From assembly GCF_029814175.1 (NCBI RefSeq), contig NZ_CP122312.1, positions 930,001-994,000 on the forward strand: a DNA stretch of 64,000 nt, read 5' to 3'. Position numbers and translations under genes: made by a program. The DNA comes from Halospeciosus flavus. Its GTDB lineage: Archaea > Halobacteriota > Halobacteria > Halobacteriales > Halobacteriaceae. Positions within the stretch are counted from its first letter, which is position 1; each line of letters opens with the position of its first letter. The notes beneath the pieces were generated by a model. That model did not search any database and was not told where the DNA came from. It was given only the letters and a program-made list of their open reading frames with translations. Below are positions 34,833 through 42,736 of this stretch, one piece after another.

Positions 34833-35297
34833 CTACTTCGGCCCCGTTGTGAAATCCACGTCCTCGTGGTGCCAATTGAAGACGCCGCCGCCTTCGGTCA
34901 CGATGCCGTAGCCGTCGCCGTCAACCAACTCGAAGCCGTCCGAGCCGGTGACCGTCAACTTGCCGTCGCAGGACAATTCGACGTTCACGGTGCCGTCCTC
35001 CTGCTTCGAGAAGTGGAGTTCGGTCTCATCGTTGAACTTGAAGCAGAAGTCCCCTTCCGAGAGGTCGGTCGGGAACTCGAACGTGGGGGCCGTGACCGGC
35101 GCGTGGGCGACCCGTTCGCCGCTCACTTCGGAGACCTGCACCGTATCGCCCTCTTCGGGCACGGCGTAAGCCCCCTTCTGGAACGTCAGGAACGGCATCT
35201 TCAGCGGCTCCCGGTTCGGCCCGGTCACCACGTTCACGAGAACGCGACCGCTGGCCTCACCGATAAACACAGAAGATACTCGTCCAAACTTTGTCAT
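34833..35297 (-). CDS. Baseplate spike/assembly protein (gpV/gp5-like OB domain)
   Basis: A 154-residue protein whose first ~85 residues (MTKFGRVSSVFIGEASGRVLVNVVTGPNREPLKMPFLTFQKGAYAVPEEGDTVQVSEVSGERVAHAPV) form the OB-fold of P2 gpV/T4 gp5 N-terminal domains (gRVxxvf...VnV...G...P.L.f..gay.vPeeGdtV.V). The rest is acidic beta-rich, suggesting a short trimeric beta-helix. Lies between the hub and the PAAR-like tip; overlaps hub by four bases. Confidence 0.8.
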   Translation of the reverse strand: MTKFGRVSSVFIGEASGRVLVNVVTGPNREPLKMPFLTFQKGAYAVPEEGDTVQVSEVSGERVAHAPVTAPTFEFPTDLSEGDFCFKFNDETELHFSKQEDGTVNVELSCDGKLTVTGSDGFELVDGDGYGIVTEGGGVFNWHHEDVDFTTGPK

Positions 35298-36670
35298 ACG
35301 TTATCACCGTCGTTCTTCTCGCCGTCCCCCCGGCCACGCCGGTCGTCGTAGTAGGCCTTGAGGGACTTGTAGCCAACATCGTCGCTGGCGTTGTAGTAGA
35401 CCGCCATCGTCTGGATGTTCCGGGGAATCGAGCCGACCTCCACCGTGATGCTCCAGCCCCGTCGAGGCGAGAACTTGTGCTGGATGCTCGAAACGATGTA
35501 GGAGCCGCCCTCAGCGGCTTGGTTACAATGGCCCTCGACGTAGTCCGCGACCATAATTATGTCACCGACCGTCATCGAGGCCAACTTCTCCTTCTGCTCC
35601 GAGGCCATCCCGTTGAAGATGATGCTCCCGTTCCGGTAGTCCACGGACGATGAGATGAGCATATTCCGGGCCGCGTCCTCAAGTGAGTCCAAGTCCCAGA
35701 TTTTCAGCGGTTCCTCAGTCGTGATGACCTTCCCGCCTGCTACGTCGCCGTTCTCGTCCTCCACCCACGCTTCCGCCATCGGGTAGAGTTCGTCCGAAGG
35801 GTCGCCGCCGTTCCAGACGTTCCCATCGACGTTACCGCCGAACCAATGGGTCTCACCGTTCACCTTGACGACCGAGACCGGGTGAGCGCCCTTCACGACG
35901 TTATACTCCTTCATACAGTACGCCTTGTCGGTCGGAAGACCGCTTACGGCGTGCCGATTCTTGGGCTTCATCGCCGGAAGGCCCAACCAGAGAATCCCGT
36001 CGTCGTCCACCCACGAGGTGAACCCAAACTCCTCTTCGACCATTTTCAGGGCGTCGTTCGGAGAGATATCATCGAACTCCAGCCCCTTGTACGTGTTATG
36101 GGGCATCCCCTGCGTTCTCCCCATAAACCCGAGGAAGTCCGCCGTGAGACCGAGGCCGTCGTTGATGACGCCCTTCCAGCCGCTACGGGCCGCGTCCGAG
36201 CCGGAGCCGTGGATGGCCTCGACTATGTCCTCTTCGGCGTCCTGCTTCTCCTGTTCGAGAAGTGCCTTGTTCACGGCTCGGATGCCGGTCAGGACGTTGT
36301 GGGGGTCGTCGCGGTTCTCGAAGATGAAGTCGGTTACCTCCCCGACGTTCACTTCCTCGAAGTGTTCCGTGACAACGCCGCGTTCGAGAATCTTCCGAGC
36401 GTCATACAGCCGGAACCGCCCGTTGTCCCGGTGAATCTCTAAGGACTCTTCTGGGTACAGGTAGCGGTTCTGAACCGTGTCCGCAATCCGAACCTCGACC
36501 GGCTCGGCGTCCTTGGCCTTCTGGGCCATCAACTTCCCGGCCTCTTCCGAGACCGTCACCCGAGCGTGGCTGTAACGGGTTTTCTCCGACTCCGTAGAGA
36601 GGTCGAAGGCCTCGAACGCCAGTCCAGACTCAAGGAAGTGGATTTCAGCCCCGCCTTGGATACAGGTCAT
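35294..36670 (-). CDS. Baseplate hub protein (gpD/gp27-like)
   Basis: A 458-residue protein with the size and position of P2 gpD/Mu gp44/T4 gp27 hub subunits. The N-terminal YSHARVTVSEEAGKLMAQKAKDAEPVEVRIADT and the later MTVGDIIMVADYVEG...SYIVSSIQHKFSPRRGWSITVEVGSIPR are the beta domains typical of hub proteins (the last is the conserved 'v.sv.H.f....gw.T.l.lg' motif). It overlaps neighbours at both ends, a sign of tight operon packing. Confidence 0.85.
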   Translation of the reverse strand: MTCIQGGAEIHFLESGLAFEAFDLSTESEKTRYSHARVTVSEEAGKLMAQKAKDAEPVEVRIADTVQNRYLYPEESLEIHRDNGRFRLYDARKILERGVVTEHFEEVNVGEVTDFIFENRDDPHNVLTGIRAVNKALLEQEKQDAEEDIVEAIHGSGSDAARSGWKGVINDGLGLTADFLGFMGRTQGMPHNTYKGLEFDDISPNDALKMVEEEFGFTSWVDDDGILWLGLPAMKPKNRHAVSGLPTDKAYCMKEYNVVKGAHPVSVVKVNGETHWFGGNVDGNVWNGGDPSDELYPMAEAWVEDENGDVAGGKVITTEEPLKIWDLDSLEDAARNMLISSSVDYRNGSIIFNGMASEQKEKLASMTVGDIIMVADYVEGHCNQAAEGGSYIVSSIQHKFSPRRGWSITVEVGSIPRNIQTMAVYYNASDDVGYKSLKAYYDDRRGRGDGEKNDGDNV

Positions 36671-37149
36671 TAGTGGTCGTGTCCGTCGCTGATAACTCCG
36701 TCCTCGTTGTCGGGTTTCTGCGCTTCGTCGCTACCCGTCGAGAGGACGTTTAGACTATACTTGTAGAGGGGTTCGCGGTTCTGGGGGTCGAACGCCCGAG
36801 GGCCTTCAAACTCCCCGTCCATCACCCGAATCTCACCGCTCCATCCCGGCGCGATAACCCGCATCGGGAAGTTAGCGTCGAGGAGGTTCCCGAGCGAATC
36901 GAGTTCCGACTCCCGAATCAGCCCGGAGATGTGTACCTCCCGGTTCTTCGAGCCGAGGTCGGACACGTCCTCGGTGCCACAGAAGTTATCCTCACGGTTG
37001 AGGTTGCGTTCCTTCGACACCGAGATTCGCGTCGGGACGTAGGTAGGAGCGAACGTGACACCAGAGCCGTACACGAAGAAGGTGTCTTGTCCGCTGATAG
37101 CGGGCCTGCCGCCCCCGCCACCCAGCGAATAGGGGTTGGCGTAGTTCAC
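36670..37149 (-). CDS. Tail assembly/baseplate protein (gpU-like, 159 aa)
   Basis: A 159-residue protein with glycine-rich N-terminus (MNYANPYSLGGGGGRPAISGQ) and a beta-rich centre (FAPTYVPTRISVSKERNLNREDNFCGTEDVSDLGSKNREVHISGLIRESELDSLGNLLDA), comparable in location and size to phage proteins placed between tape measure and hub (P2 gpU). GFxG/LysM-like function is not evident. Shares the stop/start overlap with both neighbours. Confidence 0.6.
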   Translation of the reverse strand: MNYANPYSLGGGGGRPAISGQDTFFVYGSGVTFAPTYVPTRISVSKERNLNREDNFCGTEDVSDLGSKNREVHISGLIRESELDSLGNLLDANFPMRVIAPGWSGEIRVMDGEFEGPRAFDPQNREPLYKYSLNVLSTGSDEAQKPDNEDGVISDGHDH

Positions 37150-39113
37150 TTTTCAGTCTCCTCGTCCACGATTTTCTCCTCGCGGTAGAGCGACGGGAAC
37201 TCGTCTGCGAGTTTCTGGTACTCGGAGTTGCCGACGTTCCCGTAGATGTTGATTTGCGTTCCGCCTCCGCCGCCGACAGACCCCATACCGTAGGGACTGC
37301 CGCCGCCGACAGAGGGAGCCGGGCCGGTCGAACCGACATTGCTGACAGACCGAATTGCGCCTTCAGCGAGGAGGGAGCCGCCCACGAGGAGCAGGCCCAG
37401 CCCCGTCGAGGCGAGGAAGGCCCTCCACGCCAACTTCGCGCCGTTGACAGCGGTGACCCACGCCCAGATTGCCTTGATGGACGCGAACACGCCCGCGATG
37501 AGCGCCTTCGCCCACGAGACGAACTGGAGGCCGATGAACCACGTCCACGCCCGTCCGGCGGCCACGATAGCCACACGGAGCAGGTAGTACGTCGCAATCA
37601 GCCGGAGTAGGCCGAGGATGAAGTCGTTGTTCAGGAAGCCGCTGAACCACGCGAAGAGGTCGAAGACCGGCCTGAACACCGAGATGATGAACGAGGCCGC
37701 CTTCGAGAGATTGTAGAGGATTACGATGAGGTCAACGAAGATAGCCGTGAGGTCGCTGAACGCACCCCAGTTCTCGTCTACCTCCTTGACAGCCCACTTG
37801 AAGACGCCAATCAGGGCGTCCCCGAGAGCGCCACCGACAAGGGTAGTTACCCGAGTGATGGGGCCTTCGAGTTCCACGATGGCGTCAACGAGTTCCGCGA
37901 CCCAGTTCGCGCCGCCGTAGAGGGCGCGGATGAATGTGTCCTCGAACGCGGCGAGGCCCTTCATCGAGTCCGCGATGGGGCCGAGTGCGTTCGGAACGTG
38001 GTCGAGGAAGCGTTCAGTAATCGGCTGGAACGCCTGTGCAACGGGCTGGAAGACGCCAAAGAGGTCTTTCTTCAACTCCTTGATGCGGAGTTGGGCGTTC
38101 TTCATCGACTCGGCCATCGTGTCACCGTAGCCGAGCAGGCCGAGGCCGAGGACAGCGCCCCCGGCGAGAGCGAGACCTCCGAGCGCCGCCGCCACCCCGA
38201 GGACTGCCCCAGCGAGGGCAATCAGCATCGGGATGAGGAGCGCGACGAGGTTCATCCACTTATACATCGTCGGGCGGAGCGCGGCGAGCCGCTGGCCGAT
38301 GCCCCCGACCATATCCATATCGGGGACAGCCGCCATCGCGCCCTTGGCGAGACCGCCGAAGAACTTGCCCTCGCGCTTGGCCGCCCACCCGAACCGGCGG
38401 GCGCGGCGACCGACGTTCCGACCGAGGTTACCGAGCATATTCCGGCGGCGAGACCACCGGATGCTCTTCTCCAGTTGGGGCCGAGTCAGGCCTTCACGGG
38501 CGGGCATCGGGCCGTGGGGAACGTCCGGGCCGCGCCCGGTCGCAACGTCCGTCCCACGCTGGATGCGCCGCATAAACTCGGTCTCGGGCGTCGTCAGGTC
38601 GATAGGCCGACCGTCGCCGCCGAAGATGTGGCCTTCCCGCCCAATCGTGAAGTCGTCGTACCACGAGGGGTCGCCGTTGAGGGAGAGCCGCTTGAGTTGA
38701 CCGTCGATTAGGTCGTTGACCGCTCGGGTGACCTCGATACGGCTTCCTTTACGGCGGGAACCCCCGCCGTCGTCGCCGCCTCCGCCACCCCCACCACCGC
38801 CGCCACCGCCGGGAGCGTCGCCCCCTTTGGTGAGGTACGTGATGGTCGCGGTCTCGTTCTTAGCGAGGGCCTTCTTGATGGCCGCCGCTTCCTTTTCGCC
38901 GCTGACCTCGATATCGAGAACCGTCTTCAGGTTCTCTTCGAGGGCTTCGAGAAGCGCCTTCGTCTCCTCGATATCGCCGTCGTCGTCAATGTCGAGTTTG
39001 ACCGACAGTTTCTTTCCGTCTATCCGGTCGAGTTGCTTTTCGAGTTTCTGGAGGTCGTCAGAGAACTGGTCGAGAATCTCGACAGCAACCTCTACCGGGT
39101 CTGAATTTGCCAT
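37146..39113 (-). CDS. Tape measure protein
   Basis: A 655-residue protein setting tail length. The N-terminal ~90 residues are a coiled coil (VEVAVEILDQFSDDLQKLEKQLDRIDGKKL...KALLEALEENLKTVLD). A Gly/Asp-rich linker (GGGGGGGGGGGDDGGG) follows near residue 105. Hydrophobic segments around 290-330 (LVALLIPMLIALAGAVLGVAAALGGLALAGGAVLGLGLLGYGD) and 480-560 are the typical transmembrane pore region. It is short for a long contractile tail, implying a tail of around 100 nm (1.5 angstrom per residue). Downstream of the chaperone frameshift pair as expected. Confidence 0.9.
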   Translation of the reverse strand: MANSDPVEVAVEILDQFSDDLQKLEKQLDRIDGKKLSVKLDIDDDGDIEETKALLEALEENLKTVLDIEVSGEKEAAAIKKALAKNETATITYLTKGGDAPGGGGGGGGGGGGDDGGGSRRKGSRIEVTRAVNDLIDGQLKRLSLNGDPSWYDDFTIGREGHIFGGDGRPIDLTTPETEFMRRIQRGTDVATGRGPDVPHGPMPAREGLTRPQLEKSIRWSRRRNMLGNLGRNVGRRARRFGWAAKREGKFFGGLAKGAMAAVPDMDMVGGIGQRLAALRPTMYKWMNLVALLIPMLIALAGAVLGVAAALGGLALAGGAVLGLGLLGYGDTMAESMKNAQLRIKELKKDLFGVFQPVAQAFQPITERFLDHVPNALGPIADSMKGLAAFEDTFIRALYGGANWVAELVDAIVELEGPITRVTTLVGGALGDALIGVFKWAVKEVDENWGAFSDLTAIFVDLIVILYNLSKAASFIISVFRPVFDLFAWFSGFLNNDFILGLLRLIATYYLLRVAIVAAGRAWTWFIGLQFVSWAKALIAGVFASIKAIWAWVTAVNGAKLAWRAFLASTGLGLLLVGGSLLAEGAIRSVSNVGSTGPAPSVGGGSPYGMGSVGGGGGTQINIYGNVGNSEYQKLADEFPSLYREEKIVDEETEK

Positions 39114-39122
39114 TTAGAACTG

Positions 39123-39377
39123 TCAGTCGTCTTTGTGTTCGTTTGTGTAGACTACCGTTTCCCCGCTACCGCCGCCACGGGGAGCCTTCATCTGATTCAC
39201 CGGGCCGGGGTTGACCTGTCCAGCGCCGTCCTGCTCCTGCGCGTCCGAGTGCTGGCGCTCCATTTCTTTCAGGAGAACCATCCGTTGGAAGGGGGTCAGG
39301 TCGGCCTGCGTTCGGGCGAGTGGGATGCCGAGTTCGCTACTCAGCGCCACGACGCCGCTGGCCGCCCCGGCTTCCAC
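39123..39377 (-). CDS. Frameshifted extension of the tail assembly chaperone (gpT-like)
   Basis: An 84-codon extension read in the +1 frame relative to the upstream chaperone, without an efficient start of its own. It ends NQMKAPRGGGSGETVVYTNEHKDD and is dominated by PFQRMVLLKEMERQHSDAQEQ, a helical, hydrophilic end characteristic of gpT-like extensions. In tailed phages the G and G-T chaperones are made from one message by programmed frameshifting, and they flank the tape measure here in the usual position. The alternative is translation from ATG at 39449 inside gene G; that frame is less likely because it begins with a shuffled basic stretch. Confidence 0.65.
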   Translation of the reverse strand: MEAGAASGVVALSSELGIPLARTQADLTPFQRMVLLKEMERQHSDAQEQDGAGQVNPGPVNQMKAPRGGGSGETVVYTNEHKDD

Positions 39378-39840
39378 GAAACTTGGTCGCGTCGCGCACA
39401 TCACCCGCAATTTCGAGCGCCTTCCCGCCGAGTTCGACCGAGTAGCCACCGACCATCATCGAGACCATCTTCTCGGCCTCGTCGCGGTCGTGTTCGATGA
39501 ACTCGCCCTCCCCGTCGTAGGAACCGACGAGGGCGTTCACCGCCGCCTTCTGCATAGCGACGACGAACTCGGCGTCCATCTGGGAAATGTCGATGGAGTC
39601 CTCACCGGCTTCCTCGGCCTCCTCCTTGGCGGCCTCGACGGCGTCGATGGCCTCTTCCTCGTCCATATCGAGGTGGGCCTTCAGGAACGCCGCAATCGGC
39701 AGGAACTCCTCGTCCTTCATCGGGCGGAGAACAGCAGTAACGTCCTCACCGAACATCTCGAAGTCGTAGTCTTCGCGGTAGGAGTCGCCGCGAACGCACA
39801 TCTCGAATAACTTGCTAACGGGCTTGTCAGATTCGCTCAT
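39337..39840 (-). CDS. Tail assembly chaperone (gpG-like)
   Basis: A 167-residue acidic helical protein, MSESDKPVSKLFEMCVRGDSYREDYDFEMFGEDVTAVLRPMKDEEFLPIA..., with long helices (DEEEAIDAVEAAKEEAEEAG), upstream of the tape measure and directly after the tube gene. The codon at 39381-39379 (TTT, in the context AAG TTT CGT) overlaps a TTC in the +1 frame and is a possible slip site that would give a G-T fusion of about 238 residues. The unshifted product ends at a TAG 14 codons later with a basic tail, RGSRGGQRRRGAE. Confidence 0.8.
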   Translation of the reverse strand: MSESDKPVSKLFEMCVRGDSYREDYDFEMFGEDVTAVLRPMKDEEFLPIAAFLKAHLDMDEEEAIDAVEAAKEEAEEAGEDSIDISQMDAEFVVAMQKAAVNALVGSYDGEGEFIEHDRDEAEKMVSMMVGGYSVELGGKALEIAGDVRDATKFRGSRGGQRRRGAE

Positions 39841-39880
39841 AGGTAGTCTGGGAAATTAGAAGGGGTGTTCTGGGGTCGAT

Positions 39881-40336
39881 TCAGGCCGAGGACTCCGTAT
39901 CCTCGGAGTCAGTCGCCGTGTCCTGCGGGTCGGTGTCCTTCTGCCCACCGATGGACTTGCTCATAGCGATGAACTCGTAGGAGGTCTCGACCGTTTCACC
40001 GGAGTTGACCTCGTAGCCCTCGCTCGTCACGAGGATATCGTAGAAGGCCGTCTCCGTCCCATCGAGGTGGGTGATGGTGATGGAGCCGAGAACCTGCGGG
40101 ATACCGTTTTCATCGAAGAAGGAGGCGTCCAAGTCCTGCCGGTTGCCCTTGCAGGACATAGAGCCTTCATACGAGACCTGATTGATAGCGTAGCCATCGG
40201 GGAGAGTCTGACCCGACCCATAGATAGTCTCGATATCGACGTTCTTCGTGACGGACAGCGATTCAACAACGACTTCGGGGAAGTCCTCGCCAACCGACAC
40301 AACAATGTCGGCGGCGCTTTCCTTGCGAGAAACCAT
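39881..40336 (-). CDS. Tail tube protein
   Basis: A 151-residue protein, directly after the sheath gene, in the position of the tube subunit. It has the expected beta-sandwich profile (DIVVSVGEDFPEVVVESLSVTKNVDIETIYGSGQTLPDGYAINQVSYEGSMSCKGNRQDLD...TITHLDGTETAFYDILVTSEGYEVNSGETVETSYEFIAMS), like the Myoviridae tail tube family. An acidic C-terminal tail (DTDPQDTATDSEDTESSA) is probably disordered. Confidence 0.88.
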   Translation of the reverse strand: MVSRKESAADIVVSVGEDFPEVVVESLSVTKNVDIETIYGSGQTLPDGYAINQVSYEGSMSCKGNRQDLDASFFDENGIPQVLGSITITHLDGTETAFYDILVTSEGYEVNSGETVETSYEFIAMSKSIGGQKDTDPQDTATDSEDTESSA

Positions 40337-40385
40337 TTTAAGAGAGTGAGAGAGTAGTCAGCGAGCGAGAGCCGCAGAAGGGGGC

Positions 40386-41660
40386 TTAAGCGACTGCCCC
40401 AGCCGTGACCGTCGCGTTGATGTTGCGGAGCGGGTCGATGGTGTCAACGCCCACGTCCACGGACGCCGTCATCGAGTCCACCGGCTGGACGGTGACGACA
40501 AAGGCGGTGATAGCGTTCATATCCATCAGGCCGCCGAGGCGGGAGACAATCGAAGAGCGAAGAGCGTTCCGGGCCGCCTGCGTGTGGAGTTCACCGATGA
40601 ACTTCTCGGAGACCTCGTTCGTGACCTCGGTGACGTAGTCCACGATGAGCCGGTGAAGCACCTGCCGCATCGCGTCTTCCTCCGTGTTCGAGTCGTCCAC
40701 GCAGGTCAGGTCTTCAACGATGCGAGCGCCCCGGCTGTCGTTCGCCGCCGGGACGACCTTCTCGTTGACCAGCGTTTCCTGCACGTCCTTCGCCAGCGTC
40801 TCCGAGAGGCGGTTCTGCGTCTGGAGGCGCTTGAACATCGGGCTGTTGTTGATGCCCAGCATCGCCCGGAGACCGAGGTACGCGCCGATGATGGACTGCC
40901 CCTCGGCGTTCCGGCTCGGGTAGAGCAACTGGATACGCGAGGAGTCGAACGGGTTGGTGTACGCGGCGGCGTCGGGGACGTGGGAAGCCGCGCCCGCGAC
41001 CGCGACCGCGAAGTGGCCGTTCTGCTCCATCCGCAGAGCCGTCTCGTGGGCCGCCGTAGCGACCGCGTCCGTCTCGGTCAGCACGCCAATGAAGTCGATG
41101 ACCTCCGCCCGCTCGGTCTCAACAACCGAGACAGCCGAGGAGTAGTCGTAGTGGGAGTACGTCGCGTTCCCGCTGGTCGGGGCCGCGTCGTGAGCGTAGT
41201 CGCCCGTCGTCGGGTTGTACGCCGTCTGTCCCGCGTCCAGCGAGACCGCCGAGGGGTCGGAGAAGACCACGACGGTCTCCTGCGCCGAGCCGTCAACCTC
41301 GAAGGTCACCTCGTCGGCGTCCTCCGAGACCGGGGCGTTAGCGAGAGTGCCGGTCTCCGTACCAACATCCTCGTCAACGACCTCCGTGGCCTCGGCGGCG
41401 ACGGCGTAGACGGGGTACGCGCCCTCGGTGAGCGCATCCACGCAGTTCGCCGTCAGGGGAGAGTCAGCGCCGAAAAGTTCGCGGGCCTTCACGGGCGTCC
41501 GCACCGCATACACCGTGTTAGCCGAAGCAGTACCGCTCGTCAGGTCTGCCTGCCCGACCAGACTAATCTGGGCGGAAGCACCAACGTTGATACCCGCGCT
41601 GGTAGCCGATTCCACCGAAGTCGAGACTCCGGGCAGGGTAGAATTGCCAATCTGAACCAT
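40386..41660 (-). CDS. Contractile tail sheath protein
   Basis: A 424-residue sheath subunit, which shows the virus has a contractile tail. It has the usual start (MVQIGNSTLPGVSTSVESATSAGINVGASAQISLVGQADLTSGTASANTVYAVRTPVKARELFG, the 'v..vG.a..g....p..v.s...f...FG' form). The conserved C-terminal region is VEDLTCVDDSNTEEDAMRQVLHRLIVDYVTEVTNEVSEKFIGELHTQAARNALRSSIVSRLGGLM, which in sheath proteins (T4 gp18/P2 FI) clasps the tube and neighbouring sheath. It is followed by the tube gene. Confidence 0.92.
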   Translation of the reverse strand: MVQIGNSTLPGVSTSVESATSAGINVGASAQISLVGQADLTSGTASANTVYAVRTPVKARELFGADSPLTANCVDALTEGAYPVYAVAAEATEVVDEDVGTETGTLANAPVSEDADEVTFEVDGSAQETVVVFSDPSAVSLDAGQTAYNPTTGDYAHDAAPTSGNATYSHYDYSSAVSVVETERAEVIDFIGVLTETDAVATAAHETALRMEQNGHFAVAVAGAASHVPDAAAYTNPFDSSRIQLLYPSRNAEGQSIIGAYLGLRAMLGINNSPMFKRLQTQNRLSETLAKDVQETLVNEKVVPAANDSRGARIVEDLTCVDDSNTEEDAMRQVLHRLIVDYVTEVTNEVSEKFIGELHTQAARNALRSSIVSRLGGLMDMNAITAFVVTVQPVDSMTASVDVGVDTIDPLRNINATVTAGAVA

Positions 41661-41712
41661 TGTAGAGTAGAGAGAAGTCTATTTGAGAGGGAGCAGAGCG
41701 CCCAGAAGGAGG

Positions 41713-42225
41713 CTACTCTGCGTCGATGTTGCGCTGGGTAGTCCCCAGCGCGTCCGCCGCCTGCGTCACCCGCTTGACGTACTTGAACCGAACCACCTTC
41801 CCGCCCTCATACCAGTCCGGCTCGACCACGGGGTTCGAGCGCGGCTCGCTCCCACCGACCCGCCACTCGGCGGTGTCGTCGTGGAAAGCCGAACTGTCGT
41901 ACTCATACGGCAGGAAGGCGTCGTCTATCCGGTCGAGATACGTGTCCCGGTCGCCCTCGTCGTAGACGCGGACAACGCAATCAGCGGTGAACTCGAAATA
42001 CTGGTGGAACTCCCGTCCGGTCGCCGTGCCGGTCTGGGAGTCGCGGGTGAAATCAGCAAACGGGTTCGCGCCGTTTTCTTCAGGGAGACGTTCAGAGCGC
42101 CAGCGGACAACCACATAAGGCGGCTTCGCGTCGCCGTCGCCACCAGCAGTACGGACGCCCACTTCGGCGGGAAGCGCCGAGTCGAGGGCGGCCAAGAATT
42201 GCTGGATGGCCTCTTGTTCGTTCAC
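41713..42225 (-). CDS. Tail terminator protein
   Basis: A 170-residue protein upstream of the sheath. The N-terminal helix (EQEAIQQFLAALDSALPAEVGVRTAGG) with beta strands (YVVVRWRSERLPEEN, HQYFEFTADCVVRVYDEGDRDTYLDRIDDAFLPYEY) fits the tail terminator family (lambda gpU/HK97 gp10-like fold). The C-terminal segment VVRFKYVKRVTQAADALGTTQ is basic. Position and fold support the call; the sequence family is divergent. Confidence 0.7.
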   Translation of the reverse strand: MNEQEAIQQFLAALDSALPAEVGVRTAGGDGDAKPPYVVVRWRSERLPEENGANPFADFTRDSQTGTATGREFHQYFEFTADCVVRVYDEGDRDTYLDRIDDAFLPYEYDSSAFHDDTAEWRVGGSEPRSNPVVEPDWYEGGKVVRFKYVKRVTQAADALGTTQRNIDAE

Positions 42226-42404
42226 AGTCGTCTGAGTTCTTTAGAGATAGAATCCGCCGTCTCGTCGTCGGCATTGCGTTCCGCCCAGTCGCGGGCGTGT
42301 TCCATATAGTGAATCCCCTCCAGTCCATCTCGCTTGATTTTGTCCTGTAACCAGAACGCGAGATAGACGTGGGTTGGATGCCACTTGTCGAGGTCAACAC
42401 TCAT
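42222..42404 (-). CDS. Small late viral protein (60 aa)
   Basis: A 60-residue helical protein, MSVDLDKWHPTHVYLAFWLQDKIKRDGLEGIHYMEHARDWAERNADDETADSISKELRRL. Its stop overlaps the start of the tail terminator gene by four bases, so it is translationally coupled. An unrecognised head-tail interface helper is possible. Confidence 0.55.
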   Translation of the reverse strand: MSVDLDKWHPTHVYLAFWLQDKIKRDGLEGIHYMEHARDWAERNADDETADSISKELRRL

Positions 42405-42424
42405 CGAGAAACGGGGAAGGGGGG

Positions 42425-42736
42425 TTACTCGTCAATCAGTTCGTAGGAGTCCGCAAGACCCGCCGAGACGACCTCGGAACCGACCCTGTCGAGGGCCACT
42501 TCCGGGTCTTCGATATCGGCGGCCTCCTCACCCCAGACGGGGTAGGCGAGGCCGTCTTCGGACTCCCAGCCGCCAACCGGGCCGACGTTGCCCTCCAGTT
42601 CGGGGCGCTCCGCGAGAGCATCACGAAGGGCCTCCGCTCCGGAGGCATCCATATCCACCGAGAACGACGACTCAAAGTGATTCGCCGTCCCGATGGTGTC
42701 ACCGGATTCGTCGTAGAGGTAGAGTTTCCACGTCAT
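42425..42736 (-). CDS. Late viral protein, unknown function (103 aa)
   Basis: A 103-residue acidic protein, MTWKLYLYDESGDTIGTANHFESSFSVDMDASGAEALRDALAERPELEGN..., with beta strand start and a helical centre. It lies between the gp10-like fusion and the small coupled gene, and overlaps the fusion's 3' end by four bases. No family recognised. Confidence 0.55.
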   Translation of the reverse strand: MTWKLYLYDESGDTIGTANHFESSFSVDMDASGAEALRDALAERPELEGNVGPVGGWESEDGLAYPVWGEEAADIEDPEVALDRVGSEVVSAGLADSYELIDE

